Positions 25,138-33,929 of a stretch of DNA of 64,000 bases are shown piece after piece. The translations under genes were made by a program, and so were the position numbers. The DNA is from Edaphobacter modestus (GTDB lineage: Bacteria; Acidobacteriota; Terriglobia; Terriglobales; Acidobacteriaceae). How positions within the stretch are numbered: the first letter of the stretch is position 1; each line of letters opens with the position of its first letter. The notes beneath the pieces are model-generated. The model ran no database searches, was not told the origin of the DNA, and was given only the letters and a program-made list of their open reading frames with translations. Location: positions 3,596,001 through 3,660,000 of the forward strand of contig NZ_SHKW01000001.1 in NCBI RefSeq assembly GCF_004217555.1. The letters are read 5' to 3'.

Positions 25138-26544
25138 CTAGCGGCGCAGTGCTAACCACGTCATCCGTCCGCCATCGTAGACGGCATAGATGACGTTGGC
25201 GCGGAATATGTCGTTGCGGAAGGTGAGGATCTGCCGCCGCATAAAACGGAAGGCGTGGTTGCCGGGTTTGAAGCTGCCGGATTCTGGTAGCGGGCCGGCG
25301 GATTTGCAGCTTTGCAATGCGACCACTGCCATAAGACCGTCGGTATGCATGACGTCTCCGGTCGCATTGTGAGTGGTGGTCGGCATGTCAGGACGCGCGA
25401 CGTAGCTGACAGACTTCACGCAGCCGGCAAAGGTCAGGTCGCGAATCACTGTCGAGCGCTCATCGTCGATGTCAGGCGCAATGTGGTGGACGAAACCCTT
25501 GTATTTCACGGCGAGCACTGCGCTGGTGTCGTGCGTCGACGAACTGACCCAGACGGAGTCCGCGGTTCCCTTGGGCGTCCATTGCCAGATACGGAGATGG
25601 TCACGCCGATCGTAACTGTTGAGGCTCTTCTGCAAGCTCATGTCCTGCGGTCTTCCGTTCAAGAAGAAAGTCATCATGGGCTGTTGCGAGTAGCCGCTAT
25701 TGTTCAGCAGAGCGTACATATTCTTGAACATGGTGCGTTTGGAAACGGGGTCGGCGTTCCGCCACCCCGCCTCGCGAAATGCCGTCTGAACCTCTTGCCG
25801 GGAGCCGAGGAACACAATGTTCAGCAGGTCAGCGGCAACATCCTTTCTGGTGGTAACACGCAAGGGGAGCTGTTCCACTAACTGATCGAGTTCATCGGAC
25901 TGCAGGTTTGCAGGCGGGGAGGATTCTTGGGCGGTGGTGATCGCAACCGGCGGAGACGAGAGCTCCGTCGTGGTCCGCAGGCGAATATCTGTACCAGTCG
26001 GATAATAGATCTCCGGCTCGGGAAAGATCGGAAAGACAGTCTTATAGGCGATCAAAACCGGATCGGAGTAGGGATTCCAGGTAGGCAGGTGAATCAGGCG
26101 ACTGTTGATGCGTCCCTGAAAGGTGTCGGAGCTGCGTATCCCCTGGATGACGCCCTTACGAACGGACTCGCGGGCGTTCGACACTTCTTCCACACGCGCG
26201 GTGAGCGCTACGGCAATACCCGGTCCGGACGTGACGCTATTGAATTCGAGCTCGAGGTTAGCGGTTTCGTGGCGAATGCCCCATCCGACTTTACGTTTGC
26301 TGCGAACGGCGCCCTCGATCATCGCTCCCCTGGGAAAGACGACTTTGTTGCCGCAGACGAGATCTTGCGTAAGGACTGCATGGACGAGATCGCCTGCTTT
26401 CGCGGTGTAGGTGGAGACGGGGGCGGAGAGGCGAATCCAGAGCGATTGCCCTGAAGGAAGCTGGTCGCATCCAAGCGCAGCTCTGGCAGTACAGATCACG
26501 CACAAGAAGACGAGCCTGCAATTCAGGTCAAGCAGGGTTCTCAT
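25138..26544 (-). CDS. Exported LssY C-terminal domain protein
   Basis: 468 residues. A signal peptide (MRTLLDLNCRLVFLCVICTARAALG) leads to a region resembling barrel-type surface/secretion proteins (GQSLWIRLSAPVSTYTAKAGD...VVFPRGAMIEGAV). A Ser/Pro linker precedes the LssY-C-like domain (about 250-430): NIVFLGSRQEVQTAFREAGWRNAD, FFLNGRPQDMSLQK, and RDHLRIWQW. Such domains are common in acidobacteria, and their biochemical role is unknown. The location is periplasm or outer membrane. Confidence 0.75.
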   Translation of the reverse strand: MRTLLDLNCRLVFLCVICTARAALGCDQLPSGQSLWIRLSAPVSTYTAKAGDLVHAVLTQDLVCGNKVVFPRGAMIEGAVRSKRKVGWGIRHETANLELEFNSVTSGPGIAVALTARVEEVSNARESVRKGVIQGIRSSDTFQGRINSRLIHLPTWNPYSDPVLIAYKTVFPIFPEPEIYYPTGTDIRLRTTTELSSPPVAITTAQESSPPANLQSDELDQLVEQLPLRVTTRKDVAADLLNIVFLGSRQEVQTAFREAGWRNADPVSKRTMFKNMYALLNNSGYSQQPMMTFFLNGRPQDMSLQKSLNSYDRRDHLRIWQWTPKGTADSVWVSSSTHDTSAVLAVKYKGFVHHIAPDIDDERSTVIRDLTFAGCVKSVSYVARPDMPTTTHNATGDVMHTDGLMAVVALQSCKSAGPLPESGSFKPGNHAFRFMRRQILTFRNDIFRANVIYAVYDGGRMTWLALRR

Positions 26545-26757
26545 AGCAGCGAGGCGCCCTCCCGCGCTTCAACGATACCAAACGGAGGTTACGGTGACTG
26601 ATACTACCGATCTACGTCCGCAAGTGTGAACCTCCCGTAGCCCGTAGGCAAATCTTATTGCGATCGGAGGCCGGAGGTCGTCTTCGTTCGGCTTAGGAGA
26701 CCGAAAATATTCGCTTCATCTCTCCCGGAAGCTTCCACAATGGCCTAGATTGCTTGT

Positions 26758-28059
26758 ATGGCACCGAACGATCGTCGATCCTTTCTCAAATTGGCAGCTC
26801 TCGCCGGCGCGTTTTCGACGGATAGCCTCTTTCATCAGGCACATGCAGCCGATTGGCAGGCTGCATCCCGCGCTGTGGACCACCTCGATGCCGGAGCGGT
26901 CGCTCAGAACGAAGACTTCTGGAGCGTGATTCAGCGTTCCTATTCTGTCAGCCCGCAGATCATCAATCTCAACAATGGCGGAGTCTCACCGTCGCCCATC
27001 GTCGTCCAGCAGGCAGTGGAACGCTACAACCAGATGACCAACGAGGGGCCATCGTATTTCATGTGGCAGATTCTTGACCAGGGCCGCGAACCGCTACGAC
27101 AGAAGCTTGCTCGCCTGGCTGGCACATCGGCCGAAGAGATTGCGATCAACCGCAACGCTACCGAAGCCCTGAACACCATCATCTACGGGCTTCCCTTGAA
27201 GGCAGGTGACGAGGTGGCTGGGAGCAAGCAGGACTATCCCAACATGATGAATGCGTACCGCCAGAGGGCCGCACGCGATGGCATCGTATACAAGCAGATC
27301 AGCTTCGACTTCCCCATCGAGGACGTCGAGACGATTGTGAAGGCCTACGAGCAGGCCATCACACCGCGAACGAAGCTGGTTCATGTCACACATATGGTCA
27401 ACTGGGTCGGCCAACTTATGCCGGTGCAGCAGATCGCTGATATGGCGCACGCGCGCGGCTGTGAGGTGATCGTCGACGGCGCGCACTCCTTCGGCCTGCT
27501 GGACTTCAAGATTCCTGAGTTGCACTGCGACTACTTTGGAACGAGTCTGCACAAGTTCCTGTCGGCACCGATTGGCTCAGGAATGATGTGGGTGAAGACG
27601 GACAAGATTGAGAAGCTCTGGCCGCTTACCTGCTACGGCGATCCTCACAGCAGCGATATTCGCAAGTTTGAAGCCCTGGGAACACGCAGCTTTCCCATCG
27701 AACAAGGCATTGGCGAAGCGATCAACTTTCACGAGGCCATCGGCTCCAAACGCAAGCAGGAGCGCATCTTCTACCTGAAGAACTACTGGGCGACGCGCGT
27801 GAAAGACATTCCAGGCGTGAAGCTGCATACGTCGCTGGACCCACGGTTCTCCTGCGCGATCTGCGGGGTCAGTATCGAGGGCATCCCTCCGACCCAGTTG
27901 ATGACGACGCTGTTTGACCGCTACAAGATTCACACGGTAGGAATCGACTACGAAAACATTCACTGTATCCGCGTGACACCGCATGTCTACACGACGATCG
28001 CGGATCTGGACAAGTTTTTGGGCGCAATGGGTGAGATCGCAGCGAGCAGGAAGGCTTAG
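26758..28059 (+). CDS. Tat-exported class V aminotransferase (isopenicillin-N epimerase-like)
   Basis: 433 residues. It begins NDRRSFLKLAALAGAFSTDS, a twin-arginine signal, so the PLP enzyme is apparently exported folded. The fold-type I motifs are INRNATEALNTIIYGL near 130, VTHMVNWVGQLMPVQQI near 215, and VDGAHSFGLLDF near 240 with the PLP-anchoring Asp. The Schiff-base Lys is in FGTSLHKFLSAPIGSG near 265. The closest named relatives are isopenicillin-N epimerase-like and cysteine desulfurase-like proteins. The substrate is unknown. Confidence 0.85.
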   Translation: MAPNDRRSFLKLAALAGAFSTDSLFHQAHAADWQAASRAVDHLDAGAVAQNEDFWSVIQRSYSVSPQIINLNNGGVSPSPIVVQQAVERYNQMTNEGPSYFMWQILDQGREPLRQKLARLAGTSAEEIAINRNATEALNTIIYGLPLKAGDEVAGSKQDYPNMMNAYRQRAARDGIVYKQISFDFPIEDVETIVKAYEQAITPRTKLVHVTHMVNWVGQLMPVQQIADMAHARGCEVIVDGAHSFGLLDFKIPELHCDYFGTSLHKFLSAPIGSGMMWVKTDKIEKLWPLTCYGDPHSSDIRKFEALGTRSFPIEQGIGEAINFHEAIGSKRKQERIFYLKNYWATRVKDIPGVKLHTSLDPRFSCAICGVSIEGIPPTQLMTTLFDRYKIHTVGIDYENIHCIRVTPHVYTTIADLDKFLGAMGEIAASRKA

Positions 28060-28096
28060 ACGCTGATTCGCTTGTCAGTCCAGCTTGCGGGTAAGT

Positions 28097-28297
28097 CTAC
28101 CTGGGTTGTTGGAGCCAGTGGGCTCGCGGAGTAATGATGCCGATCCTGTCGACGCCAGCCTGTGTCCATAGGTCGATGATGTCGGCGACAAAAGAGAAGT
28201 TCAGCCATGCGATGAATGTTCCCGGTACCAGCCTTCTGACGATGCACGGTTCCTCTGGCTGCGAAATAATGGATGAATGCGTGAAACGCGATATCAA
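28097..28297 (-). pseudogene. Possible remnant of a TIM-barrel sugar isomerase-like gene
   Basis: A 66-residue minus-strand frame reads CIVRRLVPGTFIAWLNFSFVADIIDLWTQAGVDRIGIITP. This is reminiscent of the N-terminal strand-helix of xylose-isomerase-like TIM barrels. No full gene follows and no ribosome binding site is evident. It could equally be chance. Confidence 0.22.
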
Positions 28298-29608
28298 GGG
28301 CCTGCCATAGGGATCGATTTTGGCACGACGAATAGTTCTCTTGCGGTTATTACAGGTGAGTCGAAGGTCGAACTGGCTTCGTTTCCAACCAGCGGTGGGA
28401 GCACTTTATCGTTTCGCTCCGTTCTTTACCTGGAGCAGGTGAAGAAGGCCGGCGGAGCGAAACAGACCCTCTCGAAAACCGGGCCGACTGCAGTCGAACA
28501 CTATCTTGAGGCTGAGGAGAAGGGCCGACTTATCCAGTCGCTCAAGTCCTATCTTCCGAGCCCTACTCTGACCGGAACAGAGGTCTTTGGCCGCCGCTAC
28601 ACGCTCGAAGAACTTGTCTCTCGCATACTCTCCGATCTACGCGGTCACGCAGAACTGCAGTTTGGCATGCCTATCCGCCACGCTACAGTGGGACGTCCAG
28701 TGCGTTTTGTCGGCGCAGAGACAGAGGATGACGATGCCTATGCTGTATCGCGGCTTCGCGATGCCTTTACGATGGCTGGTTTTGAGAGTGTCGATTTTGA
28801 GATGGAGCCCATCGCAGCCGCCTACTCTTACGAGTCGACGCTCGACCACGACGAGCTGATTCTGATTGGCGACTTTGGCGGAGGCACCAGCGACTTCTCC
28901 CTACTTAACGTGGGCCCCGGTGTGCGCCGGCGCGGACGCACATCCAAGGATCTGCTCGGCAACAGTGGCGTGGGACTTGCGGGTGACGCTTTCGATGCGC
29001 GGATCGTTCGGAAGCTCGTCTCTCCCGCACTTGGATCAGACTCTTACGCTCGCTCGCTGAACAAGACGCTGCCCGCTGTGCCGGCGTGGATCTACGCCAA
29101 CCTTGAACGCTGGCACTATCTCTCGTTCCTGCGTACGCGCAATGTGAGCGAGATATTGAAGAGCGCTCGCCTGAGGGCGCTTGAGCCGGAGAAGATCGAG
29201 GCCCTGACCGCGCTGATTGAAGAGGACCTCGGCTATCAGCTTCACCAGGCCGTGCAGCAGGTGAAGTTCGAACTGTCGCGATCGACCTCTGCGGAGTTCC
29301 GCTTTCGCGACGGCAGTATGGACCTGCGCATTCCTGTTACGCGGAGTGAGTTTGAAGAATGGATCGCGGAGGACCGAAGTGTCATCGAGCGTTGCGTCGA
29401 CTCGCTGCTTGAGAGCTCAGGTGTTGGTTCGCACGAAGTGGACCGCGTCTTTCTGACCGGAGGAAGCTCCTTTGTGCCAGCGGTGCGGCGCATCTTCGCG
29501 AGTCGCTTCGGTGAAGATCGCATACAAACTGGCAACGAGTTCACCTCGGTCGCGCGCGGCCTGGCACTTCGGGCAGAGGAAGCAATGATGACCGCGCCTA
29601 TCCAATGA
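28277..29608 (+). CDS. Hsp70-family ATPase (YegD-like)
   Basis: 443 residues. The actin/Hsp70 ATPase signature GIDFGTTNSSLAVI stands at residues 12-25. The second phosphate motif is ILIGDFGGGTSDFSLL near 195, and the adenosine motif is VFLTGGSSFVPAVRRIF near 393. There is no full substrate-binding domain, so this is a short YegD-like member rather than DnaK. The gene stands alone, with no dnaJ or grpE nearby. Its clients are unknown. Confidence 0.85.
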   Translation: MRETRYQGPAIGIDFGTTNSSLAVITGESKVELASFPTSGGSTLSFRSVLYLEQVKKAGGAKQTLSKTGPTAVEHYLEAEEKGRLIQSLKSYLPSPTLTGTEVFGRRYTLEELVSRILSDLRGHAELQFGMPIRHATVGRPVRFVGAETEDDDAYAVSRLRDAFTMAGFESVDFEMEPIAAAYSYESTLDHDELILIGDFGGGTSDFSLLNVGPGVRRRGRTSKDLLGNSGVGLAGDAFDARIVRKLVSPALGSDSYARSLNKTLPAVPAWIYANLERWHYLSFLRTRNVSEILKSARLRALEPEKIEALTALIEEDLGYQLHQAVQQVKFELSRSTSAEFRFRDGSMDLRIPVTRSEFEEWIAEDRSVIERCVDSLLESSGVGSHEVDRVFLTGGSSFVPAVRRIFASRFGEDRIQTGNEFTSVARGLALRAEEAMMTAPIQ

Positions 29609-29697
29609 GAAAAACAAAACCGATGGGTTTGGAATCTCGCGTTTGCAGCTAATCTTCCCTCGCCGCTAATCCTGTAATAAGTGACAGCTTTCAACTA

Positions 29698-31413
29698 CTA
29701 CATCAGCGTGATCTCCAGCGACGTGACGCTGGCGGGCGGGAAGGTGTGTGTCAGCTTGCCGCCTGATGGATTGAGGGTTGCTATGGTGCTTGGTTTGACC
29801 GCATCGGGGTGGGCGAAGTCGTTGTGGGCGTGGACATCCTTTTCGGCGAGGACTGTTCCCTTCGCGGAGGCGACGCGCGCTCCACGAACCGCAATCTCGG
29901 TGGTCATCGGCCTGGTGAGGTGCGGGTTCACGACGGTGAGCGTGAGCGCTTTGCCCTTGATGGAGGAGGAGCCGCTAAGACCGGCGAGTGACTTCACGGG
30001 TGGAAGCTGACCGATGTAGCTGTTACCACCGACCTGGCTCGCGGTATCTCCCATGGGGTTGGGGATGGAGGGCGCGGTGAACTCGGCGCGGATGGACTGC
30101 GCACCACGATGCGGAAGGTACATCTGGAAGACGTGGAAGGTTGGAGTGACGCAGAACTTGTCGCCCTGGGCGAGCATGAGCGAGTGAATGCAGTTGATGG
30201 ATTGTGCGACGGCGGCGACTGCGACCTTGTCGGCATGGCGCTGGAAGATGTCGAAGGTGATGCCAGTAAGAAGGGCGTCGCGCATTGTGGATTGCTGGGA
30301 GAGGTTGTACTCGGGCGCGAGCTCGGTGCCTTTGCCGTACCAGGCTCCCCACTCGTCGACGACGAATTTGACCGTGGGCTGGCCTTTTGAGAGCGAGCTG
30401 GAGACGGCGCTGCCCATCGCAGTCCAGTGATCGGTGATGACTTTGTCCATCAGGCTGCCGCGGGTCAGCAGGTCGTAGAACTCGGCGTCGTTGAAGGCGA
30501 GCGCATCGCCGGCCGCGAATTTCGTTGGGCTTCCGGAGGTGTAGTAGTGGATGGATAGGCCCCAGAGGTGGCGACGCTCGGGGTTGCCGTAGAGTGCCTT
30601 GAAGAGACGGCTTGTCCAGTCGACATCGTCTCCGTTAGGACCCACGGCGACGAGACGTAGAGGAACTTCACTGTAACTGGGCGTCCAGGCCGTGAAACGG
30701 CGGAACTCGGCGGCGTACTCCTCGGGAGTGAGGTTGCCTCCGCATCCCCAGCTCTCGTTGCCGACACCCCATAGGTCGACGTTGAAGGGTTCACGGTCGC
30801 CGTTCGCAGCACGCTGAGAGGCGAGCGCGTCGGGCATCGCCGGTGCAGCGGAGTTGGAAGGAATGTCGCCGGCGGGAGCGTTGCAGTACTCGATCTCCTG
30901 ATAGAAGTCGCGCGCGGGCTGGGTACGAAGGTTGGCGGCGAGGTAGGGCTTGCATCCGATGGCGCGGCAGGTTCGCATGAACTCGTGGAGGCCATATTGA
31001 TTGGAGTCCTGCTGCTTCCAGAAGCCAGCGCGCGCGGGGCGTTTGTCACGCGGGCCGATGCCGTCGCGCCAGTCATAGGAGTCGGCGAAGCAGCCCCCGG
31101 GCCAGCGCAGCACAGGAACCTGCACGGCCTTCATGGTGTCGATGAAGTCCTTGCGGATGCCGTCGACATTGGCGATTTTTGAGTTTTCTCCTACCCAGAC
31201 GCCGTCATAGATGACTCCGCCGAGATGCTCGATGAAGTGGGAGTAGATCTCGGGCGAGATGGTCGCGATGGGCTCGGCGGGATTGATATCGATGTGAGCA
31301 TCAACCTGTCCGGAGGCTTGCGAATAGAGAGAGGAGCCGCGCAGGGCAACAGCGGCAGCCGCGAGCGAGGACGATTTAAGGAAGCCACGGCGCGACGAAG
31401 CATTTCGGGTCAT
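29698..31413 (-). CDS. Tat-exported GH51 alpha-L-arabinofuranosidase
   Basis: 571 residues. MTRNASSRRGFLKSSSLAA is a twin-arginine signal. The catalytic barrel begins ISPEIYSHFIEHLGGVIYDGVW and includes LRWPGGCFADSYDWRDGIGP. The acid/base Glu is in GVGNESWGCGGN near 217, and the nucleophile Glu in FVVDEWGAWY near 351. A C-terminal beta-sandwich ends the protein. It releases arabinose from arabinan or arabinoxylan outside the cytoplasm. The ATG at 31413 has GGAGA upstream; a longer frame to 31524 lacks a start signal. It fits the plant-polymer theme with GH105. Confidence 0.92.
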   Translation of the reverse strand: MTRNASSRRGFLKSSSLAAAAVALRGSSLYSQASGQVDAHIDINPAEPIATISPEIYSHFIEHLGGVIYDGVWVGENSKIANVDGIRKDFIDTMKAVQVPVLRWPGGCFADSYDWRDGIGPRDKRPARAGFWKQQDSNQYGLHEFMRTCRAIGCKPYLAANLRTQPARDFYQEIEYCNAPAGDIPSNSAAPAMPDALASQRAANGDREPFNVDLWGVGNESWGCGGNLTPEEYAAEFRRFTAWTPSYSEVPLRLVAVGPNGDDVDWTSRLFKALYGNPERRHLWGLSIHYYTSGSPTKFAAGDALAFNDAEFYDLLTRGSLMDKVITDHWTAMGSAVSSSLSKGQPTVKFVVDEWGAWYGKGTELAPEYNLSQQSTMRDALLTGITFDIFQRHADKVAVAAVAQSINCIHSLMLAQGDKFCVTPTFHVFQMYLPHRGAQSIRAEFTAPSIPNPMGDTASQVGGNSYIGQLPPVKSLAGLSGSSSIKGKALTLTVVNPHLTRPMTTEIAVRGARVASAKGTVLAEKDVHAHNDFAHPDAVKPSTIATLNPSGGKLTHTFPPASVTSLEITLM

Positions 31414-31655
31414 GGAAAGAGGTCTCCTGGTAACGAAGCCACGATATAGAGGAAGTAGAGAAGGTTCAAGTTTCTTACGAGAATCTGCTCCCCCTGCCCA
31501 CTCGGTTTCTTTCACTTCGCCCATCGCAGCATGCGCATCTTTCGAGATAGGGCAAGGCGCCTCCTTTATCTCTCAAAGTTTTAGTAGACAGATTTGTGCG
31601 ATCCGGACTTAATGTCCTAACTGCTTAGAAGATCAGGTGTGGGACGGAGAGAAAA

Positions 31656-32027
31656 GGAGTATGGACAAAGTTGGAACTGCAAATCATGCAGGTTATCTGG
31701 AGGCAGGGTGCGAGTAGTGTGAGCGCGGTGCAGGAAGGTTTGGAGTAGCAGCTGGCCTACGCAACAGTCCAGAGGGTGCTGAACATTCTGGAGCGCAAGG
31801 GCAAGTTGAAACGAAGACTGCGTGGCCGTGCTTATGAATACAGTGCCACGGTCTCCGAGTCGAAGGCGGTGAGCCACGCAGTTCGAGATCTTGTGGATCG
31901 CATGTTTGGGGTTCTAGCGAGGAGCTGGTAATGAGCCTGATCAAGAGCAAGCAGATGGATACGACGACGTTTGCGCGACTGACGAAGCGGATGGAGGAAG
32001 AGGGAGGCGGGGAGCGAGCGCTCTAGA
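31656..32027 (+). pseudogene. Decayed BlaI/MecI-family repressor
   Basis: The frame reads KLELQIMQVIWRQGASSVSA, a stop (TAG 31746-31748), then QLAYATVQRVLNILERKGKL, KRRLRGRAYEYSATVS and SHAVRDLVDRMFG. That is the wHTH core of BlaI/CopY repressors. After about 31912 the C-terminus continues in another frame (EELVMSLIKSKQMDTTTFAR, LTKRMEEEGG) to a TAG at 32025. One internal stop and one frameshift are two lesions, so this is a true pseudogene rather than a sequencing slip. The usual partner, a BlaR1/M56-TonB gene, follows as a remnant. Confidence 0.8.
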
Positions 32028-32040
32028 ACTATGGACGGTC

Positions 32041-32484
32041 TCGTGTGTTGCGAACTCGCATAGCCATTGGTGCGGCCACGTGGGCTTCGGCACTTACGCT
32101 GCGTATGGAGGCTGGAGCAGACGGGGCTGAGCACATCGCGAAAAACAACGGTACCGACAAGACAGCGGGTCAGACGATGCCTGTGCTTATTCACGACGAA
32201 CCTGTTCAATATCCTGCAGTGTCAAGGAGAACCGTATAAATGGAAGCTGCCATGTTGGATTGACCGTCGATGAACAGGCTGTGCCGAAAGACGTTCATAT
32301 TGTGAAAAATTTTAGAGCAAACTACGACCTGAACGCGATCGAAGCCGTACGGAAATATCAATTCAAACCGGCCTTGAGTGACGGTAGGCAGTCTCCAAAG
32401 TACTCAAGGTTGAGGTTAGATACGCGTATTACTGAGAAATGCGAGTCTTACGTTATAAACAGCGTTGGGCTGCTGCAACGGTAG
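32041..32484 (+). pseudogene. Remnant of a TonB C-terminal domain gene next to blaI
   Basis: Two frames make up a TonB-C-like module. The first ends PVLIHDEPVQYPAVSRRTV-stop. The second reads VKENRINGSCHVGLTVDEQA, VPKDVHIVKNF, then NAIEAVRKYQFKPALSDGRQ. The shift between them is near 32220. The pattern (strand, VDEQGxPxDVHIV, NAIxAVxxYxFxPA) is the one found in acidobacterial M56-peptidase/TonB fusions downstream of blaI. The M56 protease part is missing. Confidence 0.6.
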
Positions 32485-32713
32485 CCCACGCCATGCACTG
32501 CAGTGTGGTCGAGACCGTTTGTAGCAGAATGACTGATGCGCCCCCGAGCCGTAGTTGCGTGCCGATGCGGGCCCCCTCCGCAGCGATGGGCATCAGAGGT
32601 GAATCTGCAGCTCGAATCGTTTCAAGGGTCTTCATCGCCGGCTTGCATCCCTTCTCAGATGCTCGGATGTTCTTGTGGCCGGATCGTCGCTTCTGTTGCG
32701 TGCTCTCCGCAGA

Positions 32714-33333
32714 TTAGAACTCGATGCCGCGCTGAGCGAGGATTGCCTTCTGGTAGGCGTGTTTGACCTCGCGCATCTCGGTGACGGTATCGGCGAGTTC
32801 TACCAGGGCAGGGTGCGCGTTACGGCCGGTGAGGATGACGTGCACCATCTCGGGCTTCTGCCGCAGGATCCCGGCGACCTTCTCCGGGTCGAGCATTTTG
32901 TAGCCGATGGCGTAGTTGATCTCGTTGAGAACGATCAGGTCCGAATCGCCAGAGAGGATGGCGTCGGCGGCATCGGCCCATGCTTCCTCGACAAGGCGAA
33001 GGTCAGCGGGGTCGGTCTCGGCGCCACCGATCTTTACGAAGCCCCGCCCATCTGACGGATGACGATGGTGGGGTCGTCCGGTGTGCCAAGGACCCGGCCG
33101 AGAGCTTCGATGGCGTCAAGCTCTCCGTAGTGCCAGGAGCCCTTGAGGAACTGAAGGATAAGGACGCGCATACCGTTGCCGGCAGCGCGCAGGGCGGTTC
33201 CGAGTGCGGCGGTGGTTTTGCCTTTACCGGGTCCGGTGTTGATCAGGATGAGTCCGCGACGGGAGGTTTCGGCCTGCAGACAGGATAGATGGCGATGACC
33301 CCTAGTGGCCGGAGTGATAAGGATGACCTGCAA
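32714..33333 (-). pseudogene. cobO: Cob(I)yrinic acid a,c-diamide adenosyltransferase, frameshifted
   Basis: CobO/BtuR adenosylates corrinoids. The first half has the P-loop INTGPGKGKTTAALGTALRA and ILQFLKGSWHYGELDAIEAL, and ends at a stop at 33034. Shifting frame near 33046 restores GFVKIGGAETDPADLRLVEE, AWADAADAI, SDLIVLNEINYAIGYKMLD and AHPALVELADTVTEMREVKH to the stop at 32714. The sequence ATGGGCGGGGC looks like ATGGGCCGGGGC (MGRGF) with one base lost. It is either a recent pseudogene or a base error. It overlaps the end of rlmH by 32 bases, suggesting one operon. Confidence 0.85.
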
Positions 33334-33745
33334 GGATGGTAAATGCGCGGTAGAGCTGCTCGGCGAGCAGTAGGGCTGCCATCTGATGAGGAAGAGTCAT
33401 AGGTCCAAAAGAGAGAAGAAAGTTGGCTCGACTACGGGTAGAGTCAGAGAAGCCATCCGCAGGCCCAATACAGAAGATAAGCTCATGGTGTCCAGCTTCC
33501 TCTAGCGATCTCAACTGCTGTGCGAACTGAGCAGAACTGAGTTGTTTGCCCCGTTGATCAAGGAGGAAGAGGTAGAAACCGTGTGCTCGTCGCTCCAAAG
33601 CGGAAAGAAAGCGTTCTTCCGTTAGAAAGATCTCTTCTTTGACGGAGGCGTACGAACGCAGGCGTTGGAGGTAAGAGGCTGTAAGAAAACTCCAGGCGGA
33701 GTCTTGTCGAGCTCTACCAGTTCTACAAAAAACAAGATTCAACAC
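33302..33745 (-). CDS. rlmH: 23S rRNA (pseudouridine1915-N3)-methyltransferase
   Basis: 147 residues of the SPOUT-fold RlmH. Recognisable: LDQRGKQLSSAQFAQQL (about 67-83), IFCIGPADGFSDSTR (about 96-110), and the C-terminus MTLPHQMAALLLAEQLYRAF ending in HPYHSGH, which forms the knot and SAM site. IGGADG is changed to IGPADG. The start is TTG at 33745 with AGGAG six bases upstream. In relatives rlmH follows rsfS; here a 4-kb outer-membrane protein gene on the other strand separates them. Confidence 0.9.
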   Translation of the reverse strand: MLNLVFCRTGRARQDSAWSFLTASYLQRLRSYASVKEEIFLTEERFLSALERRAHGFYLFLLDQRGKQLSSAQFAQQLRSLEEAGHHELIFCIGPADGFSDSTRSRANFLLSFGPMTLPHQMAALLLAEQLYRAFTILAGHPYHSGH

Positions 33746-33929
33746 CTTCTCCTATGAAAATCAATATTCGGCTTAAAGGGAGGGCACCGAAATTCGACCA
33801 AAAACGCTGTTAAGAGCTTGAAAACTATGGTAACTAAATTGCATTACCTCCTTCATTCCCGTGCAAACCAAGAATGATACGGAAATCAAGCAAAGCCAAG
33901 AACTACACAGAAACCCGGAGCAGACGTTT

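Noticed and set aside
32453..32713. Short frames between the tonB remnant and cobO
   Set aside because: No conserved protein sequence, no ribosome binding site; treated as non-coding.
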